A stretch of 64,000 nt of DNA, from positions 186,001-250,000 of the forward strand of contig JAHBWD010000002.1 in the NCBI GenBank assembly GCA_019637175.1, written 5' to 3'. Numbering within the stretch: the stretch's first letter is position 1; each line of letters opens with the position of its first letter. Positions 34,836 through 44,800 of the stretch are shown here, piece after piece. The notes under the pieces were generated by a model that searched no databases, had not been told where the DNA came from, and saw only the letters and a list, made by a program, of their open reading frames with translations. Both the position numbers and the translations under genes were made by a program. Origin of the DNA: Labilithrix sp. Lineage in GTDB: Bacteria; Myxococcota_A; Polyangia; Polyangiales; Polyangiaceae.

Positions 34836-35500
34836 AGCGCTGGCCCACCTCGCTCACTTGGCCCGCGATCGCGCTGGTCGCGACCGCGTGCGGGAATGAT
34901 TGGGGCTTCATCAGCGGAGGATCGAGCGGCTTCAGCGGCAGCGCGAGCGCGGGGGCGCCGCCTCCCAGCGCGCCGAGCTCGGCGCTCACGTGCCCGCAAG
35001 ACGTACCGGTCTCCGGCACGAATTGCTTCACCCAGAACGTGACGTGCGAGTACGGATTGGGCACCGATCCCGAGTGCAACACGATCGCCGTCTGCGCGCT
35101 GAGCGCCTGGGAGGTGCGGCATCCTTCGGCCTGCCCCACCGCGTGCCCGGCCCGGTTCGACGATCGGCGTCCGGGCACGATGTGCAGCGAGACCGACGTC
35201 TGCGTCTTCTTCGAGGCCACCTGCGGCTGCGCGGGTGCGACACCGCCCGACGCCGGCGTCGGCGACGGCGACGGCGGCGACGAGGGCGGCTCGCCCGACG
35301 TCGACGCAGGTCCGCTCATCGGCGCGTGGCAATGCGTGCGCCCCGGCGGCGGCTGTCCCGCGCGTCGCCCCGTGCCCGGCGCCGCATGCTCGAAGGCGAT
35401 GACCTGCGACTACGGATCGTGTCCGTTCGCCCGCCCCCTCGTCTACGTGTGCGACGGCTCCACATGGAGCCAAGCTCAGGATCCGGACTCTTGCCCATGA
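34826..35500 (+). CDS. Cys-rich lipoprotein, paralogue of the preceding gene
   Basis: A 224-residue lipoprotein, signal ending LVATAC-GN. Its modules CFTQNVTCEYGLGTDPECNT and CSKAMTCDYGSCPF parallel those of the upstream product, with an Asp/Gly-rich linker between. It starts at GTG 34826 with GGAGG 7 nt before it and overlaps the upstream gene by 10 nt, closing the five-gene operon that begins with the sigma factor at 31143. Confidence 0.75.
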   Translation: MQLKRWPTSLTWPAIALVATACGNDWGFISGGSSGFSGSASAGAPPPSAPSSALTCPQDVPVSGTNCFTQNVTCEYGLGTDPECNTIAVCALSAWEVRHPSACPTACPARFDDRRPGTMCSETDVCVFFEATCGCAGATPPDAGVGDGDGGDEGGSPDVDAGPLIGAWQCVRPGGGCPARRPVPGAACSKAMTCDYGSCPFARPLVYVCDGSTWSQAQDPDSCP

Positions 35501-35552
35501 CGATTTCCGACCTTTCTTTCCCCTCACACATCACTTCTCCGGCGGAGGCATC

Positions 35553-37352
35553 ATGAGAACGAACCTCGTCGTCGCGGCCGTCCCGATCTTCGCCGCCCTC
35601 GCTGCGTCGTGCAGCACGAGCGGACCGCGGGTCACGTTCGAAGAGCCTTCGAGCGACGTCGCCAACCCCGGCGGCGGTCCCCAGCCGAGCTTCGGGCCCG
35701 TCGTGCAGCAGCCCGAGCCGCCTCCGCCGATCTCCGGCGGAACGCTGGCGATGGCGCCCGATCAGACGACCGCCGTCGCCGCCGACTCCGATCGCGACCG
35801 CATCTACGTCGTCGATCTGCCGACGCGATCGCTCCGTCATACCATCCAGCTCCCGAGGCGATCCGAGCCGGGGCGCGTGACGGTCGACGACGAAGGCCGC
35901 GCCCACGTCGCCCTGCGCCGCGCGGGCGGGATCGCGACGGTCGATCTCGGAACGGGCGCGCTCACGTTCCGCGATGCTTGCGGCACGCCGCGCGGCGTCG
36001 CGTTCGACAAGGCGCGCGCGATGATCCACGTCGCGTGCGCGAGCGGCGAGCTCGTGTCGCTCCCGCTCCGCGGAGGCGCGGCGCGAACGCGCGAGGTCGC
36101 CCGCGATCTGCGCGACGTCGTCGTCGACAAGAACGGCGTGCTCGTCCTCACGACGTTCAGGGACGCATCGGAGATCCGTTTGAGCGACGCGGGCGGCAAG
36201 CAAGTGCGCCCGAACGACGGCAGCAACGTCGCCTGGCGCGCGGTCGCCGCGCCCGATCCGGACTGCCAAGGCTGCGACGACGAGACCGCCATCGTCGCGC
36301 AGGAGCCCGTCACCGAGGCCGTCTCTCCCCAACCGGGCGGCTACGGCGGTGCGAGCGTCAGCGGAGGCTGCGCGCAGCCCACCGGCATCGTCACGACGCG
36401 CCTCAAGGTGGGCAAGGGATCCGTGCGGCTCTCCGAGGCCGTGCTCCCCGTCGATCTCGCGACCAACGGACGAGAGATCGCGGTCGTCGCCGCGGGCAAC
36501 GCGTTCACGCCCGACCTCCCGCAGATCTTCGTCGTCCACCGTAGCGTCGTGCGCCGCTCGTCGCCCAACGGCGACTTCGGGGGTTGCACGCCGATGATCC
36601 GCGGGCAGGTGCCCGGTCAGGCCGTCGCGGTCGTCTTCGACGGGGCCGACGAGCTCGTCGTGCAGACGCGCGAGCCCGCCGCGCTCCACATCATGGCGGC
36701 CGATCGCAAGCGACCGTGGAAGACGATCTCGCTCGCCACCGACAGCGTCGCCGACACCGGTCACGCGATCTTCCACTCGAACGCCGGCGGCTTCATCGCG
36801 TGCGCGTCGTGCCACGCCGAGGGATCCGACGACGGCCACACGTGGACGTTCGTCGGCATGGGCCCGCGACGCACGCCTTCGCTCCTCGGCACCACGCCCG
36901 GCACCGAGCCGTTCCACTGGGACGGCGAGATGCGCGATCTGCGCGACATCGTCGACCACGTCTTCGTCGAGCGCATGAGCGGACCGAAGATCGACGAGCC
37001 GCAGTTCGGCGCGCTCGGCGACTGGATGTTCAGCCTGCCGGCGCCGCCGCGTCTCCGCGCGGAGGACGAGGTGACGGCGCGCGGCGCGGTCCTCTTCCAG
37101 CAGCGATGCGCGTCGTGCCACGCGGGCCCGCTCCTCACGAACAACGCGTCCGTCGACGTCGGCACCGGCGGCGCCTTCCAGGTGCCCTCGCTCGTCGGCC
37201 TCGGCTGGCGCGCGCCCTTCCTCCACACCGGCTGCGCGAAGACGCTCTTCGATCGCTTCGACCCGGCGTGCGGCGGCGCGCAGCACGGCGAGGTGAAGGA
37301 CCTGTCGAAGGCGCAGATCCAGGATCTCGTCGAGTTCCTCGAGACGCTCTGA
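35553..37352 (+). CDS. Lipoprotein with beta-propeller and diheme cytochrome c domain
   Basis: A 599-residue protein, signal ending LAASC-ST. Residues about 60-395 read like a YncE/NHL-type beta-propeller (DRIYVVDLPTRSL, GIATVDLGTGAL). The C-terminal 190 residues hold two CXXCH heme c motifs (CASCH at 417-421 and 519-523) in a peroxidase/MauG-like arrangement with PSLLGTTPGTEPFHWDG and VPSLVGLGWRAPFLHTG. It may oxidise a surface substrate or be a peroxidase. GGAGG precedes ATG 35553. It follows the Cys-rich lipoprotein operon by 52 nt and may be co-expressed. Confidence 0.88.
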   Translation: MRTNLVVAAVPIFAALAASCSTSGPRVTFEEPSSDVANPGGGPQPSFGPVVQQPEPPPPISGGTLAMAPDQTTAVAADSDRDRIYVVDLPTRSLRHTIQLPRRSEPGRVTVDDEGRAHVALRRAGGIATVDLGTGALTFRDACGTPRGVAFDKARAMIHVACASGELVSLPLRGGAARTREVARDLRDVVVDKNGVLVLTTFRDASEIRLSDAGGKQVRPNDGSNVAWRAVAAPDPDCQGCDDETAIVAQEPVTEAVSPQPGGYGGASVSGGCAQPTGIVTTRLKVGKGSVRLSEAVLPVDLATNGREIAVVAAGNAFTPDLPQIFVVHRSVVRRSSPNGDFGGCTPMIRGQVPGQAVAVVFDGADELVVQTREPAALHIMAADRKRPWKTISLATDSVADTGHAIFHSNAGGFIACASCHAEGSDDGHTWTFVGMGPRRTPSLLGTTPGTEPFHWDGEMRDLRDIVDHVFVERMSGPKIDEPQFGALGDWMFSLPAPPRLRAEDEVTARGAVLFQQRCASCHAGPLLTNNASVDVGTGGAFQVPSLVGLGWRAPFLHTGCAKTLFDRFDPACGGAQHGEVKDLSKAQIQDLVEFLETL

Positions 37353-37363
37353 TCTTCAGCGCC

Positions 37364-39373
37364 TCACGGATCGACGACGAGCGTGCCGAACGCCTCGGGG
37401 ACGTGGAAGTTCGGCTTCTCGGTCCGCGTCGGGCTCCAGGCGAGGTACTTGCGCGGAGACTTCCCCTCCATCCGATAGAGACCGAGGGGGAGCTTCGCGC
37501 CCGCGCGCAGCGCCGCGACGATCTCCGGCGCGCGGAGAGCCACCTCGATCGTCGCGCGCCGCGCGTCGCGATCGACCTTGGTCGCGATCTCGGGCGCGCT
37601 CGACCAGGCGACGTCGCTCTTCTTCGTCTTCCGATCCACCGACAGATCGAAGAAGTGCCCGAGCGGACCGACCTCGATCTCGTAGTAGCGCGTCCGCTCC
37701 GCGGCGTCCGGACCGAAGAAGAGCTCGACGCAATCCTCCTCGTAGAGCTTCTCGCGCTCGACCTTCACCGGCCGCGACGCGTCGACCGCGAGGCCGGCGC
37801 CCTCGAGCTCCCACAACATGTAGAACGCACGCTCTGACCAGGCCGCGCGCACGCGCGTCGTGATCGACGTCGTCGCGCCCGACCAGTCGGTGTCGAACCT
37901 CACCGGCGCGGCGGCGTTCCACGCGGCGTCGACCGCGCCGTCGATCGTGAGCGCTCCTTCGGGCACGTGACGCGCGTGGAGCGCCGGACGCTCCGGCGCG
38001 GGCGATGGCGCGCGCGCGGGAGGCGCCGCCTCGTGCGGCGTCGCGTCGGAGTGGATCGCGAAGCCCGACATCGACACGAAGTGCACCGGGCGCGGTTTGG
38101 CGAGCAGCGCCGCGCCGTCGCCTTCGACCGCGGGCGACGCGATGTCGACGCCGAAGCGCTTGGCCGCCGTTTCGAGGAGCGGCGACGTCTCGTGGCCGCC
38201 GAGCTCGCGCGCGAGATCCGCGCTGTCCCAGAGCCCGAGGAAGGCCGCGCCCACGCGATCGACGAGGATCGGGTTCGTTCCGCCGATGGCGACGCTCTCC
38301 GAAGAAGGCCACCGGCGGCCGAAGCCGTCGCCGCCCATCGCGGGCGCGCCCTCGGCGAGCACGACGTGAGGCGCGGCGACCTCGAGCACGTCGGCCATCC
38401 GCTCGGCGAACACGCGGAGGCTCGCGAGGTACGCCTTCTGTCCCGCGTCATGGTCTTTCGGGATCAGCTTCAGCGCGTCGCCGAGCTCCTTGTGCATGCG
38501 CCACTTCTGATTGAACGCCGGCGAGGCGTCGGAGAGCATCACGACCCCCTGGCCGCCCTTGATGGCCATCGAGAAGACGCCGAAGCGGTGCGCTTTGATC
38601 TTCGGCGCGGAGATGAAGAGGCCCTTCTCGAGGTGCTCGGCGAGGATCTTCGGCATGAGCAACGTCGGCGCGTGCGTCTTCTCCATGCCTCGGATCGCCA
38701 GCGGCTTGCCGGGTCGATCGCCCTCGACGTCGAAGACGCCGTCGTCGTCCATGGCGACGAGGGCCACCTTCTCCTCGCGCGTCATCGCCTCGTAGCCCGA
38801 CACCCTGACGAGGGTCTTCCAGTCTTCGTGCTTCGCCCCCCATCCCTCGGCGACGGTGATCCGCGTGTGGCCGCGCCCCTTGAGGCAGCGCACGATCCCG
38901 CGAACGAACTCGGGATCGGTGATGCGACCGCGCACGCCGTCATCGCCGCCGTTCTTCGCCGGATCCTTGAACCATTCGAAGCCGCCGAGGTTCGGCTTGA
39001 TCAGGATGGGCGTCTCCTTCGGTCGCGCGGGAACGACGGCCTTGCAGAGCCGCTCGCCGAGCGCGCGCGGATCGCGTTCTCCCGCGAGCATCGTCACGGG
39101 CGACCGATCGGCGGCGAGGCGCGCGCGGTTCTTCGCGCGCAGCGCCGCGCCGTCGACCTCTCCTGACGCGACGACCGCCGGCCCGGCGTCCCAGCTCACC
39201 GACGCGCTCGACATCACGTCGGTCGCCGACGGCACGGGCGTGGCCGATGGCGCCGCGGTCGAGCGCGCCATCACGCTCTCGCTCGGGGTCGGCCCCGCGT
39301 TCGTTTTCTTTTCCGAGCAGCCCGAGAGCGCGAGCCCGAGGCCGACGGCCAGAATCGCCACGCGAATCGCCAT
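37364..39373 (-). CDS. DUF362 lipoprotein with C-terminal carbohydrate-binding-like domain
   Basis: A 669-residue protein with lipoprotein signal ending ALSGC-SE. Residues about 85-425 match DUF362: ILIKPNLGG, GHTRITVAEGWG, FISAPKIKAHRFGVFSMAIK and IGGTNPILVDRV. The last 200 residues (after a Pro/Ala linker) look like a CBM9-type beta sandwich (DWSGATTSITTRVRAAWS; YYEIEVGPLGHFFDLSVDR). DUF362 members often carry iron-sulfur clusters, but no CxxC cluster is present here. Function unknown. It is divergent from the Ser/Thr kinase gene. Confidence 0.82.
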   Translation of the reverse strand: MAIRVAILAVGLGLALSGCSEKKTNAGPTPSESVMARSTAAPSATPVPSATDVMSSASVSWDAGPAVVASGEVDGAALRAKNRARLAADRSPVTMLAGERDPRALGERLCKAVVPARPKETPILIKPNLGGFEWFKDPAKNGGDDGVRGRITDPEFVRGIVRCLKGRGHTRITVAEGWGAKHEDWKTLVRVSGYEAMTREEKVALVAMDDDGVFDVEGDRPGKPLAIRGMEKTHAPTLLMPKILAEHLEKGLFISAPKIKAHRFGVFSMAIKGGQGVVMLSDASPAFNQKWRMHKELGDALKLIPKDHDAGQKAYLASLRVFAERMADVLEVAAPHVVLAEGAPAMGGDGFGRRWPSSESVAIGGTNPILVDRVGAAFLGLWDSADLARELGGHETSPLLETAAKRFGVDIASPAVEGDGAALLAKPRPVHFVSMSGFAIHSDATPHEAAPPARAPSPAPERPALHARHVPEGALTIDGAVDAAWNAAAPVRFDTDWSGATTSITTRVRAAWSERAFYMLWELEGAGLAVDASRPVKVEREKLYEEDCVELFFGPDAAERTRYYEIEVGPLGHFFDLSVDRKTKKSDVAWSSAPEIATKVDRDARRATIEVALRAPEIVAALRAGAKLPLGLYRMEGKSPRKYLAWSPTRTEKPNFHVPEAFGTLVVDP

Positions 39374-39439
39374 GATCCGAGAACGCTCCTACACCCTCCG
39401 GCGATCGAGGCAAACTCTGCCCCAGGCCAAACCCGGGGT

Positions 39440-41050
39440 ATGCTCAGGGCAGTGACCTCGCCCGAGAGCCGCGTGGGGGACGTGCTCGCGTCCAAGTATC
39501 GACTCGAGGCCCTGCTCGGCAGCGGCGGCATGGGACACGTGTACAAAGCCGTCAACGAGCTCGTCGGCCGCCCCGTCGCGATCAAGCTCCTCAAGGAGGA
39601 GCACGCGCAGAACGCGCAGGTCGTCGAGCGTTTCCTTCGCGAGGCGCGCGCGGCCAACCTCGTACGCCATCCGCACGTCGTCGACGTCATCGACATCGGC
39701 AAAGACGAGAGCGGCAACCCCTTCATCGTGCAGGAGCTGCTCGACGGCGAAGATCTCTCGAAGCTCGCGGCGCGCGTCGGCGGCAAGATCGAAACGGAGC
39801 CCCTGCTCGACATGCTGATGCCGGTCATCGAGGCGGTGGCGCACGCGCACGCGCAGAACGTCGTGCACCGCGACATCAAGCCGGAGAACGTCTTTCTCGC
39901 GAAAGGCCCGCACGGGCGCATCGCGAAGCTGCTCGACTTCGGCATCTCGAAGATCCGCGCGCCCGATCTGCGCGCGACCGAAGTGGGCGTGATGATGGGA
40001 ACGCCGGCGTACATGGCGCCGGAGCAGATCCAGGGCGCGCGCGACGCCGATCCGCGGAGCGACGTCTGGGCGCTCGGCGTCATGCTCTTCGAGCTGCTCG
40101 CCGGCCGGCTGCCCTTCGACGGGGTCGACGCGCCGGCGCTCTTCGTCGCCGTCGCCACCAAAGACGCGCCCTCGCTCCTCGACGTCGGCGCTCCCGTGCA
40201 CCCCGACATCTCGCGCGTCGTCGCGCGCTGCTTGCGACGCCGCCCCGACGAGCGCTACCCGAGCGCCGCCGAGCTCTTCCGCGACCTCAACCACATCATC
40301 GACGGAGCGGACCTCGAACCGACCGGACGGCGATCGATCCCGCCCGCCCTCGGCGCGCTCGTCCCCGATCTCGCGATCCCGCAGGCGAAGAGCGTCGAGC
40401 CCGCGCTGGCGAGAACGGTCGCGATGGGAAAGAAGGAGCCGCCCCAGGCGCCCGAGGCGATCGAGGCGCCCGCGATCGAGGCTCCCTCCCTCAGCCCCCC
40501 GCCCACCAGGCCGAGCGTCCGGAAGGAGCCGGCTCCCGAAGCGCCTGATTTCATGGATCATTCCGCGCCTGATCTCATGGATCATGCCGCGAGCCCGACC
40601 GACGAGGGCCGCTCTCGCCTCGCGACGGAGGCGTCGCTGCCCGGGGTGATGCTCGCGCCTGGGGCCTCGCACGCGACCCGCAAGGCGACCCGGGGCGACT
40701 GGGGGGTCAAGCCTCGAGAAGCGCGCGCGGACATGTCGTTTCTCGTCGCGCTCGGCGTGATCGGCCTGGTCGTGATCCTCGGGATCGGCGTCCTGATGCA
40801 GCTCGCGCACACGTCGGAGGGCTGGCCCGTCGCGCGCTTCGTGAACGACGCGCCGTCGCCGCAGCGGGCGATGGCCATCCACGGGGGCCTCGCGCTCGTG
40901 GGCGTCGCGTTCGGGATCACGTCGACGCGACGCGCGTATCTCCACTGGCGAGGGGAGCTCGGTGGCGGCATCGCGGGCGCCTTCATGAACGGCATCTTCG
41001 CCGCCGGCGCCTTTTTCGCGGTCATCGAGCTGCTGACGGCCATCTCCTAG
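39440..41050 (+). CDS. Serine/threonine protein kinase with C-terminal membrane helices
   Basis: It has 536 residues. An N-terminal Hanks-type kinase domain (about 20-285) has the P loop GSGGMGHVYKA, AIKLL lysine, catalytic HRDIKPENVF, LLDFGISKI and APEQ. A long Pro/Ala linker with the short repeat APDFMDH/APDLMDH follows, and then three hydrophobic helices (about 435-530). The order kinase-linker-membrane with the kinase inside the cell fits a myxobacterial signalling kinase. The start is ATG 39440; GTG 39452 is also possible. Confidence 0.92.
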   Translation: MLRAVTSPESRVGDVLASKYRLEALLGSGGMGHVYKAVNELVGRPVAIKLLKEEHAQNAQVVERFLREARAANLVRHPHVVDVIDIGKDESGNPFIVQELLDGEDLSKLAARVGGKIETEPLLDMLMPVIEAVAHAHAQNVVHRDIKPENVFLAKGPHGRIAKLLDFGISKIRAPDLRATEVGVMMGTPAYMAPEQIQGARDADPRSDVWALGVMLFELLAGRLPFDGVDAPALFVAVATKDAPSLLDVGAPVHPDISRVVARCLRRRPDERYPSAAELFRDLNHIIDGADLEPTGRRSIPPALGALVPDLAIPQAKSVEPALARTVAMGKKEPPQAPEAIEAPAIEAPSLSPPPTRPSVRKEPAPEAPDFMDHSAPDLMDHAASPTDEGRSRLATEASLPGVMLAPGASHATRKATRGDWGVKPREARADMSFLVALGVIGLVVILGIGVLMQLAHTSEGWPVARFVNDAPSPQRAMAIHGGLALVGVAFGITSTRRAYLHWRGELGGGIAGAFMNGIFAAGAFFAVIELLTAIS

Positions 41051-41178
41051 TGGATGCGGCACCACGGCGTGGCGCGCGGAGACACACTCTTGGCGCGTAG
41101 GTGGTATGCGCGTTTTTATTTCTTTCGGCTGAGCTGTGATATGGGTCGTCCCGTCCCGCTCGAAAGGATGTACGGAGA

Positions 41179-41745
41179 ATGAGGAAGATCCATCTCGCAG
41201 TCGCTTCGCTCTCTCTCGCGGCAGCTCTCCTCGGCTCGGGGTCCGCCGCCGCGGAAGAAACCAAGTCCCAGCACGGTGGGGGCTACGTCGCGGGTAACGT
41301 CCTCGGCTTCAGCATCATCAGCGTTCCCGGCGTGGCGACGCCGTTCGGAACCATCGGCGGCGGCGCGGCCGGTGCGTATCACATGGATTTCGAGGGCGGC
41401 TACCACTTCTCCGGCACCCACGACGGCTTCATGGCCGGCCTCCGCCAGGGCTTCAACTTCGGCTCCGGCTCGAGCGGCGCGACGCAGGCCAAGTTCGGAT
41501 ACTCCCTCGTGTTTCCGATCAGCGGCGGCCCGAGCGAGATCATCGTGACGCCCTACACCGTGCTCGGCGCGGCCTACGGCTTCAGCGGCGGCGACCCGTC
41601 GTTCGCCTTCGGGTTCGGCGCGGAAGTTCGCTACTTCATCAACGAGAGCGGCCTCTTCGTCGGCGGCCACCCCCTCGAGCTCGGCGGCTGGGTCCCCGGC
41701 GGCTTCACGTACACGTTCGGTCTCGGCGCCGGCTACGCGTTCTGA
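41179..41745 (+). CDS. Small outer-membrane-like beta-barrel protein
   Basis: A 188-residue protein with a clear signal peptide ending SAAAEE. The mature part is rich in Gly and aromatic residues in alternating strands (GGYHFSGTHDGFMAGL, YSLVFPISGG, YGFSGGDPSFAFGF) and ends in Phe, as outer membrane barrels do. ATG 41179 has GTACGGAGA before it. A GC-moderate promoter gap and a strong hairpin terminator at 41778 frame it as a single-gene unit, perhaps highly expressed. Confidence 0.78.
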   Translation: MRKIHLAVASLSLAAALLGSGSAAAEETKSQHGGGYVAGNVLGFSIISVPGVATPFGTIGGGAAGAYHMDFEGGYHFSGTHDGFMAGLRQGFNFGSGSSGATQAKFGYSLVFPISGGPSEIIVTPYTVLGAAYGFSGGDPSFAFGFGAEVRYFINESGLFVGGHPLELGGWVPGGFTYTFGLGAGYAF

Positions 41746-41777
41746 TTCAGAACGACTCCACGTCGCGCACGTCAAAC

Positions 41778-41809
41778 ACGGGCTGCAAGGGAATCTCCTT
41801 GCGGCCCGT
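41778..41809 (+). terminator. Strong intrinsic-type terminator
   Basis: A 13-bp stem (ACGGGCTGCAAGG with CCTTGCGGCCCGT, one T-G wobble) around a 6-nt loop stands 32 nt after the barrel gene stop. It is followed by TGTCGTTCG, a weak T-run. Confidence 0.7.
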
Positions 41810-41838
41810 TGTCGTTCGAGCTGCGCCGTGGGCACCTA

Positions 41839-44800
41839 ATGCGGAACGCGTCGTTCGGGTCTAAGCTTCTAGTCGTGCGTTTTCGAAGGCTTCTGGCGCT
41901 GACGTCCCTGGGGCTCGCCGCCACGCTGCTGGCCCCCCCGGCGAGCGGGCAGGACTTCGATCCGCGCGGTCGGAAGAAGCCGGGCGCTCCGGCCAAGCCT
42001 GGGGGCCGGCCGCCGCAGCCGGGCGGCGGAAGGCCCGCGCCCGGAGGCCGCCCCGGAGGGGCGCCCACCGCCAACCCCGACGCAGGCCAGTCGCAGACGG
42101 TCCTCATCGAGCGCTACACGCGGATCGTCCTCTCGCAGCCCGGCTCGCCGTTCCCGCTCCAGCGCCTCGCGCAGCTCTATCGCGACAAGGACGGCAACCT
42201 CGGCGGCCTGGTGAAGGACTTCGAATCGCGCGCCGCGCAGAGCGGCGCGGATCAGTACGCGGCGACGGTCACGCTCGCGGGCATCGCGAAGATCGACGGA
42301 CGTCCCGACGACGCGATCAGGACCTACGAGAAGGCGATCGCGCTCAAGAGCACGGATCCGGTCGCGCTGCTCGCGCTCGCGCGCCTGCTCCAAGACCGCG
42401 GCGACGCGAGCGCGCGCAAGCGTTACGAAGAGGCGCTCGCCCTCCAGACGACGCCGGCCGACAAAGAGCAGACGCTCCGCACGCTGATGACCCTCGCGCT
42501 CGACGGCAAGGATTTCACCGGCGCGAAGTCGTTCCACCAGCAGCTCCTCAAGATGCAGCCGACGAGCCTCTTCGTGCGCGGCGAGCTCGGGCGCGAGCTC
42601 TTCCAGCGCGCGGAGTACGAGAAGGCCGAGGCCGAGTTCAAAGAGCTCGTCACGGCAGCCGCGGGCGACAACCGCGCGCTCGCGCCGGCGCTCAAGGATC
42701 TCGGCAAGGCGCAGGCGAAGGCCCACAAGAACCAAGACGCGCTCGCGACGCTCAAGAAGGCGCTCCAGGCCGCCGGCCAGGAAGCCGCCGTGCGCGCCGA
42801 GATCTACGAGACGATCACCGAGATCTACCGCGCCGATCAGCAGCTCCCGATCCTCATCAAGCAGATCGAAGACGAGCGACCGAACGACTTCCAGCGGCTC
42901 GCGATCCTCGGCGCCCTGCACGAAGAGACGGGCGACGCGACGAAGGCGCTCGAGACCTACCGGAGAGCGCTCGCCGTCAACCCGAAGCACATCGACCTTC
43001 GGCTCAAGATGATCCGCGTGCTCCAGTCGCAGGGCGAGCTCGACAAGGCGATCGCCGAGTACGAAGCGCTGATCCGCGCGGCGCCGAACAACCCGCAGTT
43101 CGTCTTCGAGCAGTGCGAGGCGCTCATGCAGCGCGGCGATCGCACGCGCGCGATGAAGCTCCTGACGGAGCTCGAAGCGCGCGGCCAGACCGACGAAGAG
43201 GTGCTCTCGCGCCTCGCCGACTTCTACGGGCGCATCGGGGAGAACGAGCGCTCGCTCAAGGTGCTGACGCGCCTCGCGCAGATCGGCGTGACCGATCCCG
43301 GTCACCTCGTCGATCTCGGCGACCGCTACTTCCAAGACGGCAACCAAGCCCTCGCGGTGCAGACGTGGCGCCGCATCCTCACGACGATCCAGCCGCGCGC
43401 GCGCGCGCTCGCGGCGCTCGGCGAGGTCTACATCGAGCACGACATGACCGCCGACGCGCTCGCCGCGTTCAAGGAGGCGGTGCAGCTCGAGCCCCAGAAC
43501 CTCGCCTACAAGAAGCAGCTCGCGAGCGCGCTCGAGCGATCGCGCAGCTACCGCGAGTCGCGCGTCATCTGGCAGGAGCTGGCCGAGAAGGCCAAGCAGG
43601 GCGGCGACAAGCTCCTCGCGCGCGAGGCGCGATCGCGCATCGTGACGCTCTGGGGGTTCGAGCGGATCCTCGACGCGCAGGTCCCCACCTTGACGCAGAA
43701 GTTCGGGACGACGCCGCCCGACGTCGAGGCCGGGCGCATGCTCGCCGAGGTGCAGCTCCACCTGCGCAAGCTCGCAGACGCCGAGGCCACGCTCCGGAAG
43801 GTGATCCAAGCGGCGCCGGGCGACGCCGACAGCTACCTCGCCCTCGAGCGCGTGCTCGTGCAGCAGAACAAGACGGGCGACGCGATCGCGGTGCTCGAGA
43901 AGCTCGTCTCCGTCGAGCCGAAGCGCGCGCGCGAGCTCTATCAGCGCATGGCGCAGTACGCGCTTCAGCTCTATCGCGACGACGACGCGATCAAGTACGC
44001 CGCGCGCGCCGTCGAGCTGAACCCCGACGACGCCGAGGGCCACCGCAGGCTCGGCGAGATGTACCGCCAACGCCAAGACGTCGAGCACGCGATCGTCGAA
44101 TTTCGCGCGGCGATCGCGAAGAACGACCGCCTCTACATCACGTACCTCGAGCTCGCCGATCTGCTCCTCTCGAAGGGACAGACCGACGAGGCCGATCGCC
44201 TGTTCCGCCGCGTCGTGCGCGGCGCGCCCGACGAAGAGCTCGTCTCGCGCGCGGCGCGCCTCTCGATGCAGATCAACCTGGGCAAGGGCACGCTCGAGTC
44301 GCTCGAGCAGGAGCTGTTGCCGCTCGCGATCGGCAACCCGCAGCGCAAGGTCTATCGCCGCCTGCTCGTCGAGATCTACGGCAACCTGACGTTCGCGCTC
44401 GTCCAGAAGAGCCGGCACGGCAGCGGAAAAGACGCCGAAGACGCGCGCGCCGCGCTCGCGCGGATCGGCGGGCGCGCGGTCAAGCCGCTCCTCGACGCGC
44501 TCGCCGACGGCGACGCCGGGCAGCAGCGCGTGGCGATCGACGTCCTCGGCTACGTGCAGAACAAGAACGCCGGCGCCGCGCTCTTCGCGTTCGCGACCGG
44601 ACAGGCCGACGCGCCGCTGCGCACGCGCGCGATGCTCGCGTGCGGCGCGCTCCGCGACCCGGCGCTCCTCCCGAAGTACGAGGGCCTCCTCTTCCCGAAG
44701 CAGGAGGGCGGCGGCGAGGCGATGGCGTCGGACGCGGCCGCGGTGGCGGCGACCTGGGCGGTCGCGAAGCTCGGCGATCGCAGGGCGATGCCGCTCTTGC

